DNA of 64,000 nt from Malania oleifera (Eukaryota > Streptophyta > Magnoliopsida > Santalales > Ximeniaceae). Shown here one piece after another: positions 23,704-35,205 of this stretch. The stretch covers positions 62,677,957 to 62,741,956 of the forward strand of contig NC_080428.1 of the NCBI RefSeq assembly GCF_029873635.1, in the 5' to 3' direction. The translations under genes were made by a program, and so were the position numbers. A model generated the notes under the pieces. That model did not search any database, was not told the DNA's origin, and saw nothing but the letters and a program-made list of their open reading frames with translations. Numbering within the stretch: position 1 is the stretch's first letter; every line of letters begins with the position of its first letter.

Positions 23704-25132
23704 TGGCAGAAACTCTGCTTCGAAGCCTCATCGTCTAATTATCAGCGTAAATTTTCAGAAGTTCAAGAGACTTATGTATGCTTCTCTGAGTTCTCTCTTT
23801 TGCTTTCCCACCTCTCTTCTTGCTGTCCTCCTCCTCCTCCTTTTGGCCTGCAATGGAGGTTCTGTGTTCTACATTAGCTTCTCTTTTCCGGCCAAGACTC
23901 CGCTGGCGTCTCCCTCTTTTCTCCCAGAAATTTCCGCCGGCGAAACCCCACGAAAACAGGCTTCTTCGACGCCTCCCCTCTCTTCTTCTTCTTCTTCTTC
24001 TTCTTCTTCTTCTTCTTCCTCCTCCTCCTCCTCCTCCTCCTCCTCCTCCTCCTCTGTGAAATTGGAAGTCAAACGAGAAGACCAACGTCCGATTCTGAAA
24101 ACCCATTTGCCCCTTCTTCACAGATCGCAGTATTCGGCTCTTCCCATATTCGATTCTTCGATTCATAGGCAGAGGCGGCTCCGAAAACACAGGGGCGCCT
24201 TAAAGACTCTGCGTCCCGGCGATTTGTCAACCCAATTTCCTGCGAGGCTGAGGGATTTCCTTGGTGGGAATTCTTCTAATTCTTGGTGTAAGGTTCGATT
24301 TTTCATGACTTGGATTTCTTCATTGCAATCGTTTGGTAAAAGGGAACTGCTTACAGTAGAGAGTTTGTTTAAGTCACACCCGAATGCTTGTTTGGTCATA
24401 GTCTCAAACTCCATGGATTCAAACAGGGGAACCCAATTGTTAAAACCTTTCATCAATAAAGGGTTTAGAGTAATTGCAATTTCTCCTGATTTTGAATACA
24501 TTTTCAAGAACACAAAAGCAGAAATCTGGTTCAATAGGTTAAAGCAGGGGAACATTGATCCCGGGGAGGTCTCTTTGGGTCAAAATCTCTCAAATCTGCT
24601 CAGGCTTGCTCTGTTGTACAAATATGGAGGAATTTACATAGATGCTGATGTTATAGTTTTGAAGAGCTTATCAAGCTTGAGAAACACCATTGGAGCACAG
24701 GCAATGGATCTTCAAACTGGGAACTGGAGCAGATTGAACAACGCTGTCATGATCTTTGACAAGGAGCATCCTCTCCTCTTGAGGTTCATTGAAGAATTTG
24801 CACTTACATTTGATGGGAACAAGTGGGGTCACAATGGACCTTACCTGGTCTCCAGAGTTGTTTCGAGGGTGGCCGGAGAGCCTGGTTTTAACTTCAGAGT
24901 GCTGCCGCCTGCGGCATTTTACCCCGCGGACTGGACCAGAATCCGAAGTCTCTTTCATGGGCCGAAGGATGCGAACCATTTGAAATGGGTGGTGGCGAAG
25001 CTAAAGGACATTCGAAGGCATAGCTTTGCGGTGCACCTGTGGAACAGGGAGAGTAGAAGAGTCAAGGTTGAAGAAGGAAGCATCATCAGCCATGTAATGT
25101 CTGATTGTTGCATCTTCTGCAATTCTTCCTAA
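23672..25132 (+). CDS. Alpha-1,4-glycosyltransferase, A4GALT/Gb3-synthase-like (Golgi type II membrane protein)
   Basis: This is a single-exon gene of 486 codons. The product has a basic cytosolic tail, a membrane anchor at about residues 44-60 (LLAVLLLLLLA), and a low-complexity stem that includes 25 consecutive serines (104-128). A glycosyltransferase sugar-binding domain with the DXD motif (D324-A-D326, in GGIYIDAD) follows at about 215-345. The C-terminal domain is of the alpha-1,4-glycosyltransferase/Gb3-synthase type, about 350-480, with NGPYLV, LPPAAFYP and AVHLWN blocks. This layout is that of Golgi type II transferases. The DXD aspartates would bind the metal and the nucleotide-sugar. 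Plants have several such genes; donor and acceptor are unknown, and animal-type Gb3 synthesis should not be assumed. The first ATG in frame was chosen because it precedes the anchor. A CT-rich leader and a tandemly duplicated upstream region precede it. Confidence 0.93.
   Translation: MKQSSTDVAGDGRNSASKPHRLIISVNFQKFKRLMYASLSSLFCFPTSLLAVLLLLLLACNGGSVFYISFSFPAKTPLASPSFLPEISAGETPRKQASSTPPLSSSSSSSSSSSSSSSSSSSSSSSSSVKLEVKREDQRPILKTHLPLLHRSQYSALPIFDSSIHRQRRLRKHRGALKTLRPGDLSTQFPARLRDFLGGNSSNSWCKVRFFMTWISSLQSFGKRELLTVESLFKSHPNACLVIVSNSMDSNRGTQLLKPFINKGFRVIAISPDFEYIFKNTKAEIWFNRLKQGNIDPGEVSLGQNLSNLLRLALLYKYGGIYIDADVIVLKSLSSLRNTIGAQAMDLQTGNWSRLNNAVMIFDKEHPLLLRFIEEFALTFDGNKWGHNGPYLVSRVVSRVAGEPGFNFRVLPPAAFYPADWTRIRSLFHGPKDANHLKWVVAKLKDIRRHSFAVHLWNRESRRVKVEEGSIISHVMSDCCIFCNSS
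23981..24055 (+). repeat. Coding trinucleotide microsatellite, (TCT)12(TCC)12
   Basis: Twelve TCT codons, twelve TCC codons and a last TCT encode 25 serines in the stem region of the glycosyltransferase. Antisense and shifted frames of this repeat produce long but meaningless open frames. Confidence 0.95.
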
Positions 25133-27112
25133 AGTAAGGATGATGATGATGAAGATGATGAAATGACTCACTAATTTCATTCTGTGATCTCTTCTGCAAA
25201 TTGTGTATTATTCAGTTCATTCCACCATAATTCTTGTCAAGTAAATTTAAGTTAAAAGAGAAATATAGAATCCCTTCTTTCAGAACAAGTATTTTAATTT
25301 TGTCTCTCTTGAGTTGAGCTGGTCTCTGTTTTTGGCAACAAACTTAAATGTCTTCTACTTGGGAAGTTTTGAAAACTCCCATGTGGAATAGTGCTACCTC
25401 TCTACCATCAGATTTCAGACTTCAACTTAGCTGAATTCGAAGAGAAATCAGAGAAATGATGCCTAGCTCTCAGCATTGTGAATAACTTAGGACTTGGCCA
25501 TGTGTTCTTTGTCAAGGAGTGGGAGTTTGGATTTTGATTTGTTTAAATTTGAAAGAACTCAACATAATATTTAAAATGCAGAAAATTCTAACCCTAAATT
25601 GAATTCCATTCTCCCAAATACCAGATATATTCATATTAGGCTCTAAAATTCTTTAGGTGAATTAAGGAGTCTTAGATTTTAAGTTTTGGATTTGGATTTG
25701 TATTAAATTAAAAAAAAATTAATATAAATTTTATGTTATATTTTATCCAAAGGCAAACAAATTTAAATTACAATTTAAATTTTAAGGTTTTGAACATCGT
25801 TTTAGACAAATATTAATATAATTTTATTTCACATTTTTATTAAATTTAGGAAACCCTCTCTATCTCGTAAATTGTCAAAAAAAGATTCAAATAACCATCC
25901 ACCTAGTGAGTATAAAGGCTTGTTATCCTCTTTCTTGTTGAACATTCTTATTGTATTCGTACAAATTCAAAATGGAGATGCGCAAAAAATGGTTTCCAAG
26001 TTTTACTTTTTACCAATGCTCCATAGCAACGGGGCATTGACAACTTGACAGTGACTTGAAATGAATTTATATATATCTTTCGGACCATTTCTTGCTTGCA
26101 AATGGTAGCTGTTGACGCAAGCCTGGCATGGGCTCTTGCAATCATCCAATTCTTAATTACTATATAACTTGTTAAAGTCATTGAGACAACAGTTCCACAC
26201 CCTAAAAAAGGAAAAGTCAGAAGTACTTGCTGAGTCGATCAGGATGAAAGCCTGTTCGTGGGGGTGCATGCCATCTCCTGCCATCTTTCCTTGAAATCCA
26301 TGTGGGAAACATCATTGCAGATCTCCTTAGTAAATTCAAAAAGATGGTTGAAATAAACGGGATCGCAGCGAAGTTGGGATTGAAACTTCAGCAATCAAAC
26401 TACTAGGATTAAAGAATACTAGTAAGGAAAGCGAAATTCAATGAAATTTGAGTAGTGTTGCTTATGAGGTATCCGGCTTCGGGTGTGTCAGTGAGTTCAC
26501 CCAATTTCTCCAGAATGTGTGGTGTTGCTGGTTCATTTTGGATGATATTTTGAAGAAGGTGCACATGGCTGCATTCCCCAAACAGCATATCTGATGCATG
26601 ACAGACCCATAAGATGCCTAACTTCTGTATTTGTACACTTTGATCGTAAATTGTTGTCTCGAACTGGCTGGAACCTGAGGATAGATCATTAGTACAAACC
26701 CGTAAAAGAGATACCAACCACCAGGCACTAAAGTTCAACACTTACGGCTTGGCCCTGTCTCTCATAAACTGTGTAGTCTCCCACTACATGTGCCCTGTAT
26801 GCTCTTTCACTTTCACATTTTCTTCTTCGCCAGTTTAATTTAAAGTGTATCCACATTTGTTTCACCAAAGATGTATTTCCACACACTTTACATGCCTAGT
26901 AATAACAACAATAATTTGGGTCTGTTGGATGTTCCATCTTTTCTACTGTGGGGTTGAAGCCCATATCACACTATAGACATAACAATAACAACAAAACGAA
27001 GTGTTTAAGTTCTACTAAAAAGGATCGACTGAATGAATCATTTTTTACCAATTTATGTGATTATGAACCATTTTTTTTTAATAAATGCTATCTTTTATAT
27101 AGAAATCTGCGT
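25133..27112. other. 3' flank of the glycosyltransferase and intergenic DNA
   Basis: The first few hundred bases probably hold the 3' untranslated region; a GAT-rich run follows the stop codon. Positions 26200-26760 are less AT-rich. They contain a short open reading on the plus strand (about 26250-26404, ending in KLGLKLQQSNY) and a 110-codon frame on the minus strand (26409-26741). I recognise neither, and neither has a supporting gene structure, so no gene is called. Confidence 0.5.
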
Positions 27113-27554
27113 TGGGGTGGATCTAGAAGCAACAATCACACACGGGAAAAATAAATAACAAAATGAAACACTAGATTTTACGTGATTCGGTCGAATCGAC
27201 CTACGTCCACGGAACACACACAACTTCACTATACCTGGAAGAATAATACAAGGGGGAGGAGGCTACTGCCTTCAACTCAACTCTCTCTCTCACACACACA
27301 ACACTTTGTTCTGCCTCACACACTCATGCACACAACCCTGCTCTCTCCGCACACTTCCACACTCACATACAACACAACACCCATCACATTTATATAGCCT
27401 GAGATGGGGCCGGGGGGGGGGGGGGGTGCAAGTTAACCAAGGTGGGCAATGTAGGTGAAGGTGGCTGCCAGTTTCCACCTACTGCAGCTCAAAATTCAAC
27501 ATAAGCAGCTGGTTGGTGCGGCTGCCGACGACTCCGCCAGCTGCAATCTCAACA
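27113..27554 (-). repeat. Element A, 3' LTR (442 bp)
   Basis: In the sense direction it begins TGTTGAGATTGCAGC directly after the polypurine tract AAGTGGGAGA, and ends near CCACCCCA. A TATA box, GCTATATAAATG, lies at about 27387-27398. A C-run (G-run on the plus strand, 27413-27426) sits in the presumed U3. A CA/CT-rich stretch follows at 27285-27365. Confidence 0.7.
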
Positions 27555-27555
27555 A

Positions 27556-27567
27556 TCTCCCACTTGG
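27556..27567 (-). other. Element A polypurine tract
   Basis: CAAGTGGGAGA on the minus strand, directly before the LTR start TGTTGAG, is the common copia plus-strand priming site. Confidence 0.7.
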
Positions 27568-27623
27568 AAACAAAGGCAGCATCTCAATCAATGTATAGAC
27601 AAATGATGTGCTCATATTTGTCT

Positions 27624-28235
27624 TCAAGCATGAAGACCAACTGAAATTGAACACAACTTCAGCTTCTCAGTAGTCACCACCTTCGTCAACATGTTTGTTG
27701 GATTCTTGCAACCTTGAATCTTTTCAAGTGTCAACACTCCATCCTCTAATAGAGATCTGATGAAGTGATAACGCAATCCAATGTATTTGGTTCTGGAATG
27801 AAATGCAGAGTTCTTTACCAAATGTATCGTAGTTTGACTGTCACTATACAAAACATTCCTCTCCTGCTTTAATCCAAGCTCTGTCAACAAACCCTGAAGT
27901 CAAATCATCTATTTGCTAGCTTCTGTCACTGCTACGTACTCAGCTTCTGTAGTGAATAAGGCAACAATCTTTTATATCTGTGACATCCAACTAACAGAAG
28001 TTGTGTCAACAGTGAACACATATCCGGTGGTGCTCCTGAGGTGATCAACTTCACCAAAAAAATCAGCATCTACATACCCTTTGACTTTCAAGTCTCCTTT
28101 GCCTAAACATAAACACTTATTAATAGTGTCTCTGAGGTACCTAAAATCCACTTCACTACTTTCTAGTGAGTCTTTCCTGGATTTGACATAAACCTGCTAA
28201 TAGCTCCCACTACTTGGCCAATGTCCGGTATGGTA
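27624..28235 (-). pseudogene. Element A RNase H region (fossil)
   Basis: The minus strand encodes the copia RNase H end, including LYSDSQTTIHLVKN and RSLLEDGVLTLEKI. Upstream readings contain the usual TIPDIG and SRFMSNPGK blocks. It joins the reverse transcriptase part on the other side of solo LTR I, as the CAAAC target duplication shows. Confidence 0.75.
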
Positions 28236-28240
28236 CAAAC

Positions 28241-30575
28241 TGTAACACCCCAACCCCGAGGGGTATGAGATATTAACTTTTTACTATTGATTTACAGTGG
28301 AAGCAAATAAACTTAATTATTATTAAACCAGAGCACTAATTATCCATATTACAATCATTTATTTCAAAAGAAGAAAAATTACATAAGCATAAATATCTGA
28401 CATCATACTAATATTTTTAAACAATCTTTATTTTTTTACCCCCGCCCGCATGCTTGCTAAGCTTGATTTCCAACATGCTCTTCAGAGTTATCTGAAATAA
28501 AAATATGATTGGAGTGAGACGACGCTCAGTAAGTAAATAAGATTATTATTAGTGTGTGGCCAAAATGAGCTTTTTAAAAATTTCGTAAAATAATATTTAA
28601 TATTATAACTTCAAAACTGTCTCTAGAATAAATATAAATTTAAAATTTTCTACATAAAACTTTTACCATCAACTATAACAGTAAAATTTTACTATTAAAT
28701 TAAACTTTTAACTTTAAAACTGTATAAATATTTAATGATAAATATACATATACTTTTCCTTATACGTTTTCTTTAGATCGTCATTTAAGCACTAGAATGA
28801 TCCTTTTCATGTAAACTTACACTTTTCCTTCAAATCATCAGTAACTTTGTACACGTAATTAACTATGTATAAACATATATTATAAAAACCACCCTTAGGC
28901 CTATTTGCCGTAAGTCATGTTTACCCCCATGATTGGGTTGTGCGGTCCGAAGACTGGACTTAACTGGCTGGCTGATCAAATTAAATCAACGTACGTAAAC
29001 TTTAAGTGAGATTTTCTTTATTAAGTCCTGATCCGGAACCAGGTGTGCACTTAGGAGAAATCCACTAACATAAATAACTACTCTGTAAACAGTGTGGGTG
29101 CACTTTGATCCGTATAAACTTTAAGCTGCGATACTGAGCATCTGTAACTTTGAACTTTCGTTACCATAAAGTGTTTTAAAATCATCTTATTATAATTTAT
29201 GTAATTTAAAATAATATCCTAAAAATCTCATCTTTACTCATATTTTCATAAAAAAAAATGTAACGTAAAAATAAACTCATGCAACAAAATTTTTGTGTTA
29301 AAAATATATATAATTTTATTTTTGAATAGAAAGAAATGCTGAAAATTTACCCGAGGGGATTAGAACATTTCTTAATCTAAAAATAGATACAAGTATATTA
29401 AAGATAGAACTGGTATAATTAAATATGCGTAAAAATAAACTCATAAAAATTTTATGGAACTAGTTAACATAATTGAAATTTACTTATAAAATAAACTCGG
29501 GTATAAATTTTAAATAAAAAAAAAACTAACATAATCAAAATTTACTTACCTTCTTCTTTTACCGTGTGCTACGAACACAATAACTATCTTTAAGAAATAA
29601 GATCAGAAAAAGTGGGTGAGTGAGAACTTACTCAAAATTCTCTCTCCACCACAAATTCTTTCACTCACTAATCTTTCTCTTCCTTGAAAAAATTATTGTG
29701 AAAAATAAAGGTTGAGAGCTTCCTATTTATAGGAAAATTTTAGGGAAGAAATAAAATTTATAAAAGTGTGGGGAGATGGGTGAAATTATAATTTTTTTAA
29801 AATTAAAGAATGTGCAAGGGATGGGCAAGGTATGGGTTGAGTATGGGATGTGGATGGAGGCCATGTGGGAGTGTTTGCCACCATTCTCATTAAATAAAAT
29901 TTTAATTAACTACTTACCTAATTAATTAATCAATTAGTTAATTAATTATTTTATTATTTTATTTTTTTTCTTAATCATTATTATCATTATTATTATCATT
30001 GTTATTACTTTTAAACTATTTTTAGTATTTATTTATTTTATTATTTATTTTTGAACAAGAATTAAATTTAAATTTTGAAAACTCATGTGGGACCCACCTG
30101 GTCTTGTGGGCTCCACACAACTTCTAGACCCAAATGGATCCTACGTAACTCCAATAATCCTCATACGATTTTGTGAGCCCTACACAGCTTCGAGACTCGT
30201 GTAAACCTTCACACAGTTTCGGGACTCATGTGGGCCCCACACAGTCTTGTGGGCCCCACATAGGATACTTATATTATTATTATTTTATCATATATTTCTG
30301 TAAATTATGTCAGTCAAAACATTATTTTATGTACTTATTTACGTGTACAAACAGTGTCTATCCTGTTTATCCTATGAAATTCCATTTTGACCAGGCCGAC
30401 CTCCAGGGAGCGACTGAGCCGCAATGGTCTCTGAGCACTCGCTAAGACAAGGTCTCTCTTAGGCATCAAACATGGAATCGAGGATCTTACAGAAAAATAC
30501 TTTTGTATTGGTATTAACTTAATGACCATTATTATTATTTTATTATTATTGTGCTTTAATCATAGGGTCATCACA
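28241..30575 (-). mobile_element. Solo LTR I (2335 bp), inserted in element A
   Basis: It starts TGTAACACCCC and ends GGGTCATCACA, and is flanked by an exact 5-bp duplication CAAAC (28236-28240 and 30576-30580). It has no coding region, and its layout resembles the long LTRs further right: GAGACGACGCTCAGTAAG near 28516, ACCCCCATGATTGGG near 28924, and a TATA-like TATAAATAGGAA on the minus strand near 29722-29735. These point to a Ty3/gypsy solo LTR in minus orientation. Positions 30084-30262 carry repeated GTGGGCCCCAC-type palindromes upstream of the TATA box. Confidence 0.85.
30084..30262. repeat. GTGGGCCCCAC-type palindrome cluster in solo LTR I
   Basis: Perfect or near copies of GTGGGCCCCAC lie at about 30230-30240 and 30249-30259, with looser copies near 30087, 30105 and 30170. 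The word fits the class I TCP factor consensus GGNCCCAC on both strands. It lies in the presumed U3. Confidence 0.6.
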
Positions 30576-30580
30576 CAAAC

Positions 30581-31471
30581 CATAGAGTACATGAGACTTC
30601 CAATGGATGAGGCGTAAGGTACCTTAGCTATGAAGTCATTCTCTTCATCTGTATGGGGAGCTTGATCCTTGGAGAGGAGAAAGTGTCCTACCAATGGTAC
30701 TACTTTGGTGCTGCTCATGTTAAACCTTTGTAAAACACAGCTAATGTACTCTGACTGAGATAACTGCAACGTTCTTTATCGCTTATCTCTGGAGATTCGC
30801 ATTCCAAGTATCCAGTCGCTGAGCCTAAGTCCTTCATGTCAAACTCCTTTGACAATTGCTGCTTAAATTTTCTGATCTCTTCTATATCTGGTCCTACGAT
30901 TAGTATGTCATCCACATAAAACAATAGAATGATATAGCTATACTAATACCTCTTGAAGTAGCAACAGTGGTCGGCGTTGCACTTTAGAAAATCATTCTTG
31001 TGCATAAAGCCGTCAAATGTACCATTGTTTGGGAGCTTGTTTGAAACCGTACAAGCTCTTCTTCAACCTGCACACCAGATTTTCTTTACCTTTCTCTGAG
31101 AATTCTTTTGGTTGATGCATGTAAATTTCCTCATCAAGATCACCATGAAGAAATGTCATCTTCACATCCAACTGCTCGAGATGTAGGCCCTCTGAGGCAA
31201 CAATGCTCAAGACTGATCTGATGGTTGTCAGCTTCACAACTAGTGCAAAGATGTCGATATAGTCAATTCCTTCCTTCTGCTTGAAGTCTTTGACTACCAA
31301 CCGAGCCTTGTATCTCTTAATGTCGTCATGCTCCTCTCTGATCTTGTACACCCGCTTGTTGTGAAGGGCTTTCTTACCTTTAGGCAACTCATCTAGTTCC
31401 CACGTTCTATTGGAGGTGAGGGGCTTCATCTTGTCTTTCATCGCAAGCTCCCACTTTCTCGTATCTACCAC
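30581..31471 (-). pseudogene. Element A reverse transcriptase region (fossil)
   Basis: The minus strand reads the copia reverse transcriptase blocks ARLVVKDFKQKEGIDY, LEQLDVKMTFLHGDL, LKKSLYGFKQAPKQW and the catalytic FYVDDILIVG. It is broken by several changes and no longer codes for an intact enzyme. Confidence 0.85.
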
Positions 31472-32136
31472 CTGACATACTTTATCATAGCATTTAGACT
31501 CTCATCCATTTGTAAGAAGTAAATAATCTATATACCTTCTATTTGTACATGGGGCCGAGAAGATCTCCTAAGCTCCGGAGCTGGAGTAGGAGGCAATGGT
31601 GTGATGATCTGCTCCACTTGTTCCTCCGCCTAAGGATTCTCGACATTTTTTTGTTGCATCCCGACACCTTTTGAGACATTGTCCATATCTATATAGGTTG
31701 ACTATCTATGAACTGGTTCAATGGATTCTACTATGTGCATGTCTTTGTACATCATCTTTTCGTTAAAAATCACATCTCTGCTTTTGATCAACTTCTTGTT
31801 TTCATCATTCCAAATGCGATACCTATATTCTTCTTCATCGTAACTGACAAAGGAGCATTTTCAGGACTTAGGATCAAACGTGTTTCTAACATGATCACTG
31901 ATATGTACATATACAACACAACCACAAACTTTCAAATGTGAAAGTCTCACCTCCTTTATGCTCCATACCTCTTCTGGTATATGGTGGTCCAATGGTATTG
32001 ATGGATCCCTGTTAATTAACTATGCTACTGTGCCGACTTCTTATGCCCAGAACTACAATGGTAAGCCTGACTATATATGTATGCTTCTGGCTCTTTCAGT
32101 CAACGTTCGGTTCATCCGCTCGGCTACGCCGTTGTG

Positions 32137-32403
32137 CTAAGACGTACTTGGCACAGTTCTTTCCATCCTGATACCATGCTCATAGCAGACTTTCTTGAAC
32201 CCGGTGTCTTCATACTCACCACCATTGTCTGTTCTCAGCTTCTTGATTCTTAGACCAGTTTCATTTTCAACCATAGCTTTCCACACTCTGAAAGCATCAA
32301 AGACTTCCGACTTATACTTCAGAAAGTAAACCCATATCTTCCGAGAATGATCGTAAATGAACGTGACAAAGTAATTCCTTTCGCCTATGGATGAAATGGG
32401 CAT
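32137..32403 (-). pseudogene. Element A integrase core region (fossil)
   Basis: Copia integrase blocks are visible: YFVTFIYDHSRKIWVYFL, then LRTDNGGEY (second aspartate of the DDE triad) and HGIRMERTVPSTS. Broken remnant. Confidence 0.8.
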
Positions 32404-32604
32404 CGGTCCTTATACATCTGAGTGGACTCGTTCTAGTCACTCCTTCTTTGGGGCACGGGTATTTGTCTGGAAACTAACCCTCTTCTGTTTCTCGAATATG
32501 CAATCCTCGCACATGTAAATCTCGACCGGTCATAAACCACTCAATTTTCCCTTTGAGTGCATCACCCTGAGTCCTTTCTCGCTTATGTGACTGAGTCGTT
32601 GGTG

Positions 32605-33888
32605 CTAGATGTTGCTATCGTCATTTTCTGCAGTAACTAAAATAGACATAGAGGCATTGGATGTTAGGTAAAGTGTTTCGTTTTTCTTACCTCGTGCCAT
32701 TGTTAGTACACCTTTTGAAACCTTCCATTCATCACCAATGAATGTCGTCGTGTATCCCTCATCTGCTAGTTGACCAACTGAGATCAAATTCTTTCTTAGG
32801 TCTGGATTATATATAGCATCCTTCATCTTCCATACTGGCCCATTTATCTTGATCTTCACAACTCCCTTGCAGGTTATGTCGCAAGGATGATCGTTGCCAA
32901 GGTACACCTTACCGAAATTACCTAGTGTGTACTCCAATAGGTAATCTCTACTGCAAGTGGCATGAAATAAGGCTCCGGAGTCTAAGACCCAAGACTCCTG
33001 CTTGCTCTCCAAAGAACATATCAATGCATCTTTTTCTCCTAAGGAAGAGGCGAGATTTTCTTTTATCTTCGCTTTAGATTCTTTTCTCAGACTTTTGCAA
33101 TAGTTTTTGAAATGTCCGACCTTTCCATAGTTCCAGCACTCAACGTTCTTTGAGCCTTGGAAACCTCTAGGATTTCTAGATCTAGACCTCCTGGTTCTAG
33201 ATTTACTGCGATTGTTTGATCGTCCATGTCTGCTTCCTTTTCCTCGATTTTCCACGTTCAAGATTAAACTTGAAGTGGAGGCATTGTTCGACTGTATTCT
33301 GATCACTTCCGTCAAAATCAAGTTGATGGCCTCGTCATACTTCAACTTCGATTTTCTTGCGGAGCTATTGATTGCAGTAACAATATCTTTCCAACTCTCA
33401 AGTAGCTGACTGAGAATCAGTAGAGCATGAATCTCACTGTCAAATGTAATTCCAACCAAGGCGAGTTAATCTGATAGCTCGTTAAAATTATTCAAGTGTC
33501 TGCTAAAACTTTCACCTACAGACATGCTCATAGTAAACAATCTTTTCATCAAGTGTACTTTATTCGCGGTTGATGGCTGCTCACACATATTGGATGGCAT
33601 ATCCATAAGGGATTTGGTGGTTGTCAACTGCTTGATATTGAAGGCAACAGACTTTGCCAACGTCATTCTGATAGCTCCGAGAGATTAACGGTCAAGCAAC
33701 TCCCACTTTTTCTCCTCCATGGATTCTAGATTCTCCTTCAATGGTAAGTGCAACTCCTTACCAAATAAGTAGTCCTCAATCTGCATTTTCCAAAAACTGA
33801 AGTTTGTGTCGTCAAACATCTCGATCTGTGAGCTCTTTTCATTCGACATCTTAATTCGCTGATCTAGAGATGGAATTAGTTTAAACAA
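32605..33888 (-). pseudogene. Element A gag and protease region (fossil)
   Basis: From 33888 the minus strand encodes a copia gag start (MFDDTNFSFWKMQIEDYL), then a helical gag body, a basic Arg/Ser-rich linker, a degenerate zinc knuckle (CWNYGKVGHFKNYC), the protease active site region WVLDSGALFH, and the following VGQLADEGY block. The order and spacing fit one copia polyprotein. It is a broken fossil. Confidence 0.8.
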
Positions 33889-34059
33889 ACAATACGGTTG
33901 GATTCAAAATGGTCGAAAACCTTAGAAATGGTTCAAGTCATTTTGAAAAAAGGACTCGAAATGGATCCGAAAAGTTCGGTCAAAGTTCTGGTCAAACAAG
34001 TCAAATCTGGTCAAACTTAACAGAATATTCCTTTGGCTGACGGAATATTCCTGACGGCG

Positions 34060-34500
34060 TTAGTGGCGTCGTCTGCTAATGTGGCACGGTGGGGACCACT
34101 GCTGACGTGGCACTGTGGGGTTCACCTGCTGGAGTGTTACTGTGGGGCCCAGTTGTTGACGTAGTAGCTGACGTGGCATGGGCCCGAATGACGTGGACCG
34201 CTGAGTCGACCAGTGAAGTGTTGCGGGACCCGATTGATGTGGCCGCTGACTAGATTGCTTACTCGACGCCACGTGGTGCGCTGACTGTGCGCTAATGAGG
34301 CACTAAGGTGTCCGATAGCGTGTCGCTGACACGGACCGTCTTCAACCTTCCTCTGGTTCGTCGGCTGATCGTCAATGCGTGGGAGCGCATGAGGCCACCT
34401 TCTGATAACGTGCCAGTGCGTGGAAACGTCGCCTAGATGTTGACGGTGCGTGCAGGCGTGTGTGGCCTCTTTTAAGCTCCGTTCAAGCACTGGTTACCAC
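34060..34500. repeat. GC-rich element A leader with GACGTGGC words
   Basis: Between the primer-binding site and gag lies a GC-rich stretch. Words such as GCTGACGTGGCA recur at about 34100, 34170 and 34188, with looser ones near 34062, 34080 and 34235. Open frames on both strands here reflect base composition rather than genes. Confidence 0.5.
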
Positions 34501-34619
34501 CATTGGCTTCATCTCGACGAAAGTAACGCGATGGTGGGCTCAAAACTGAGTTTTGAGCTACTGGACAGAGGCTCCAATCCGGGAATTTTTCTCCGATTTG
34601 GCGATTTTGCTCCAACCTC

Positions 34620-34631
34620 GCTCTGATACCA
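34620..34631 (-). other. Element A primer-binding site
   Basis: TGGTATCAGAGC on the minus strand is the standard site complementary to the 3' end of initiator methionine tRNA, which primes minus-strand DNA synthesis in plant LTR retrotransposons. It lies five bases from the LTR remnant edge. Confidence 0.85.
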
Positions 34632-35205
34632 ATTATTGGTGTGGATTAAGAAGTAACAGTCACAGACGGGAAGTTACTACAAGGATTCTTTGTCGTTCGT
34701 CGCCAGATTCGACGATCGGAAGTTACTACAAGGATTTAGGGGAAGTTCTTTACAAGTCTAGTAGATTAGATTTTTGAACGGGGTCTTTCCAGCCACCACT
34801 CCAAAAACAGGGTCTGTAGGTATTTTGGAGTTTTATTGTTGATTTGAAGTATAGGGGGCCTAGGGAATGTTTAATGATAAGTATTGTGTGGGTTGGGATG
34901 ATTAATTTGGGAAAAATGCATTTTAGGGTTTTGAGCTTTGAACGCTGCAAGGCGTGGATTTGGGGTTCTAGAAGACTATCCTATAAGTCAAGTAAGGGGA
35001 TTTAGTTAAGTCAAGAGTTTTATTAAATTTGAACCGATTGAAATGCTATATATGTATATTTATGTCTTTTGTTGTTATTTCAAAAAAACCAACCATTCAA
35101 AATGAATTTTTCAAACCTAAAATAGATGATATGGTATTTTGACTAAAAATGAACAGTGAAAAGTTTGGTTTGACGTTATAAATGGGATATATAGTATACT
35201 AAAAT

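Larger units (their letters stand above)
27113..34835 (-). mobile_element. Ty1/copia element A (TNT1/Tork-like), broken
   Basis: The minus-strand order is primer-binding site (34620-34631), leader, gag with zinc knuckle and protease (33888-32605), integrase (about 32403-32137), reverse transcriptase (31471-30581), RNase H (28235-27624), polypurine tract (27556-27567) and the downstream LTR (27113-27554). This is the copia order. The other LTR survives only as a remnant from 34637 onward. The two LTR regions agree mainly in their first ~40 bp (GGTGTGGATTAAGAAG versus GGGGTGGATCTAGAAG). Solo LTR I (28241-30575) is inserted in the pol region, and a long LTR (H) abuts or interrupts the right LTR. 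The element is a fossil with many breaks; clade assignment is tentative. Confidence 0.8.

Noticed and set aside
23735-24190. Long antisense and shifted frames rich in Gly, Glu or Leu over the glycosyltransferase
   Set aside because: They are shadows of the TCT/TCC microsatellite in other frames.
26409-26741. 110-codon minus-strand frame between the glycosyltransferase and copia element
   Set aside because: No recognisable family and no neighbouring exons; left as unassigned intergenic sequence.
34060-34490. Open frames on the minus strand in the copia leader
   Set aside because: Produced by GC-rich repeats without stops; they lie between primer-binding site and gag, where no gene is expected.
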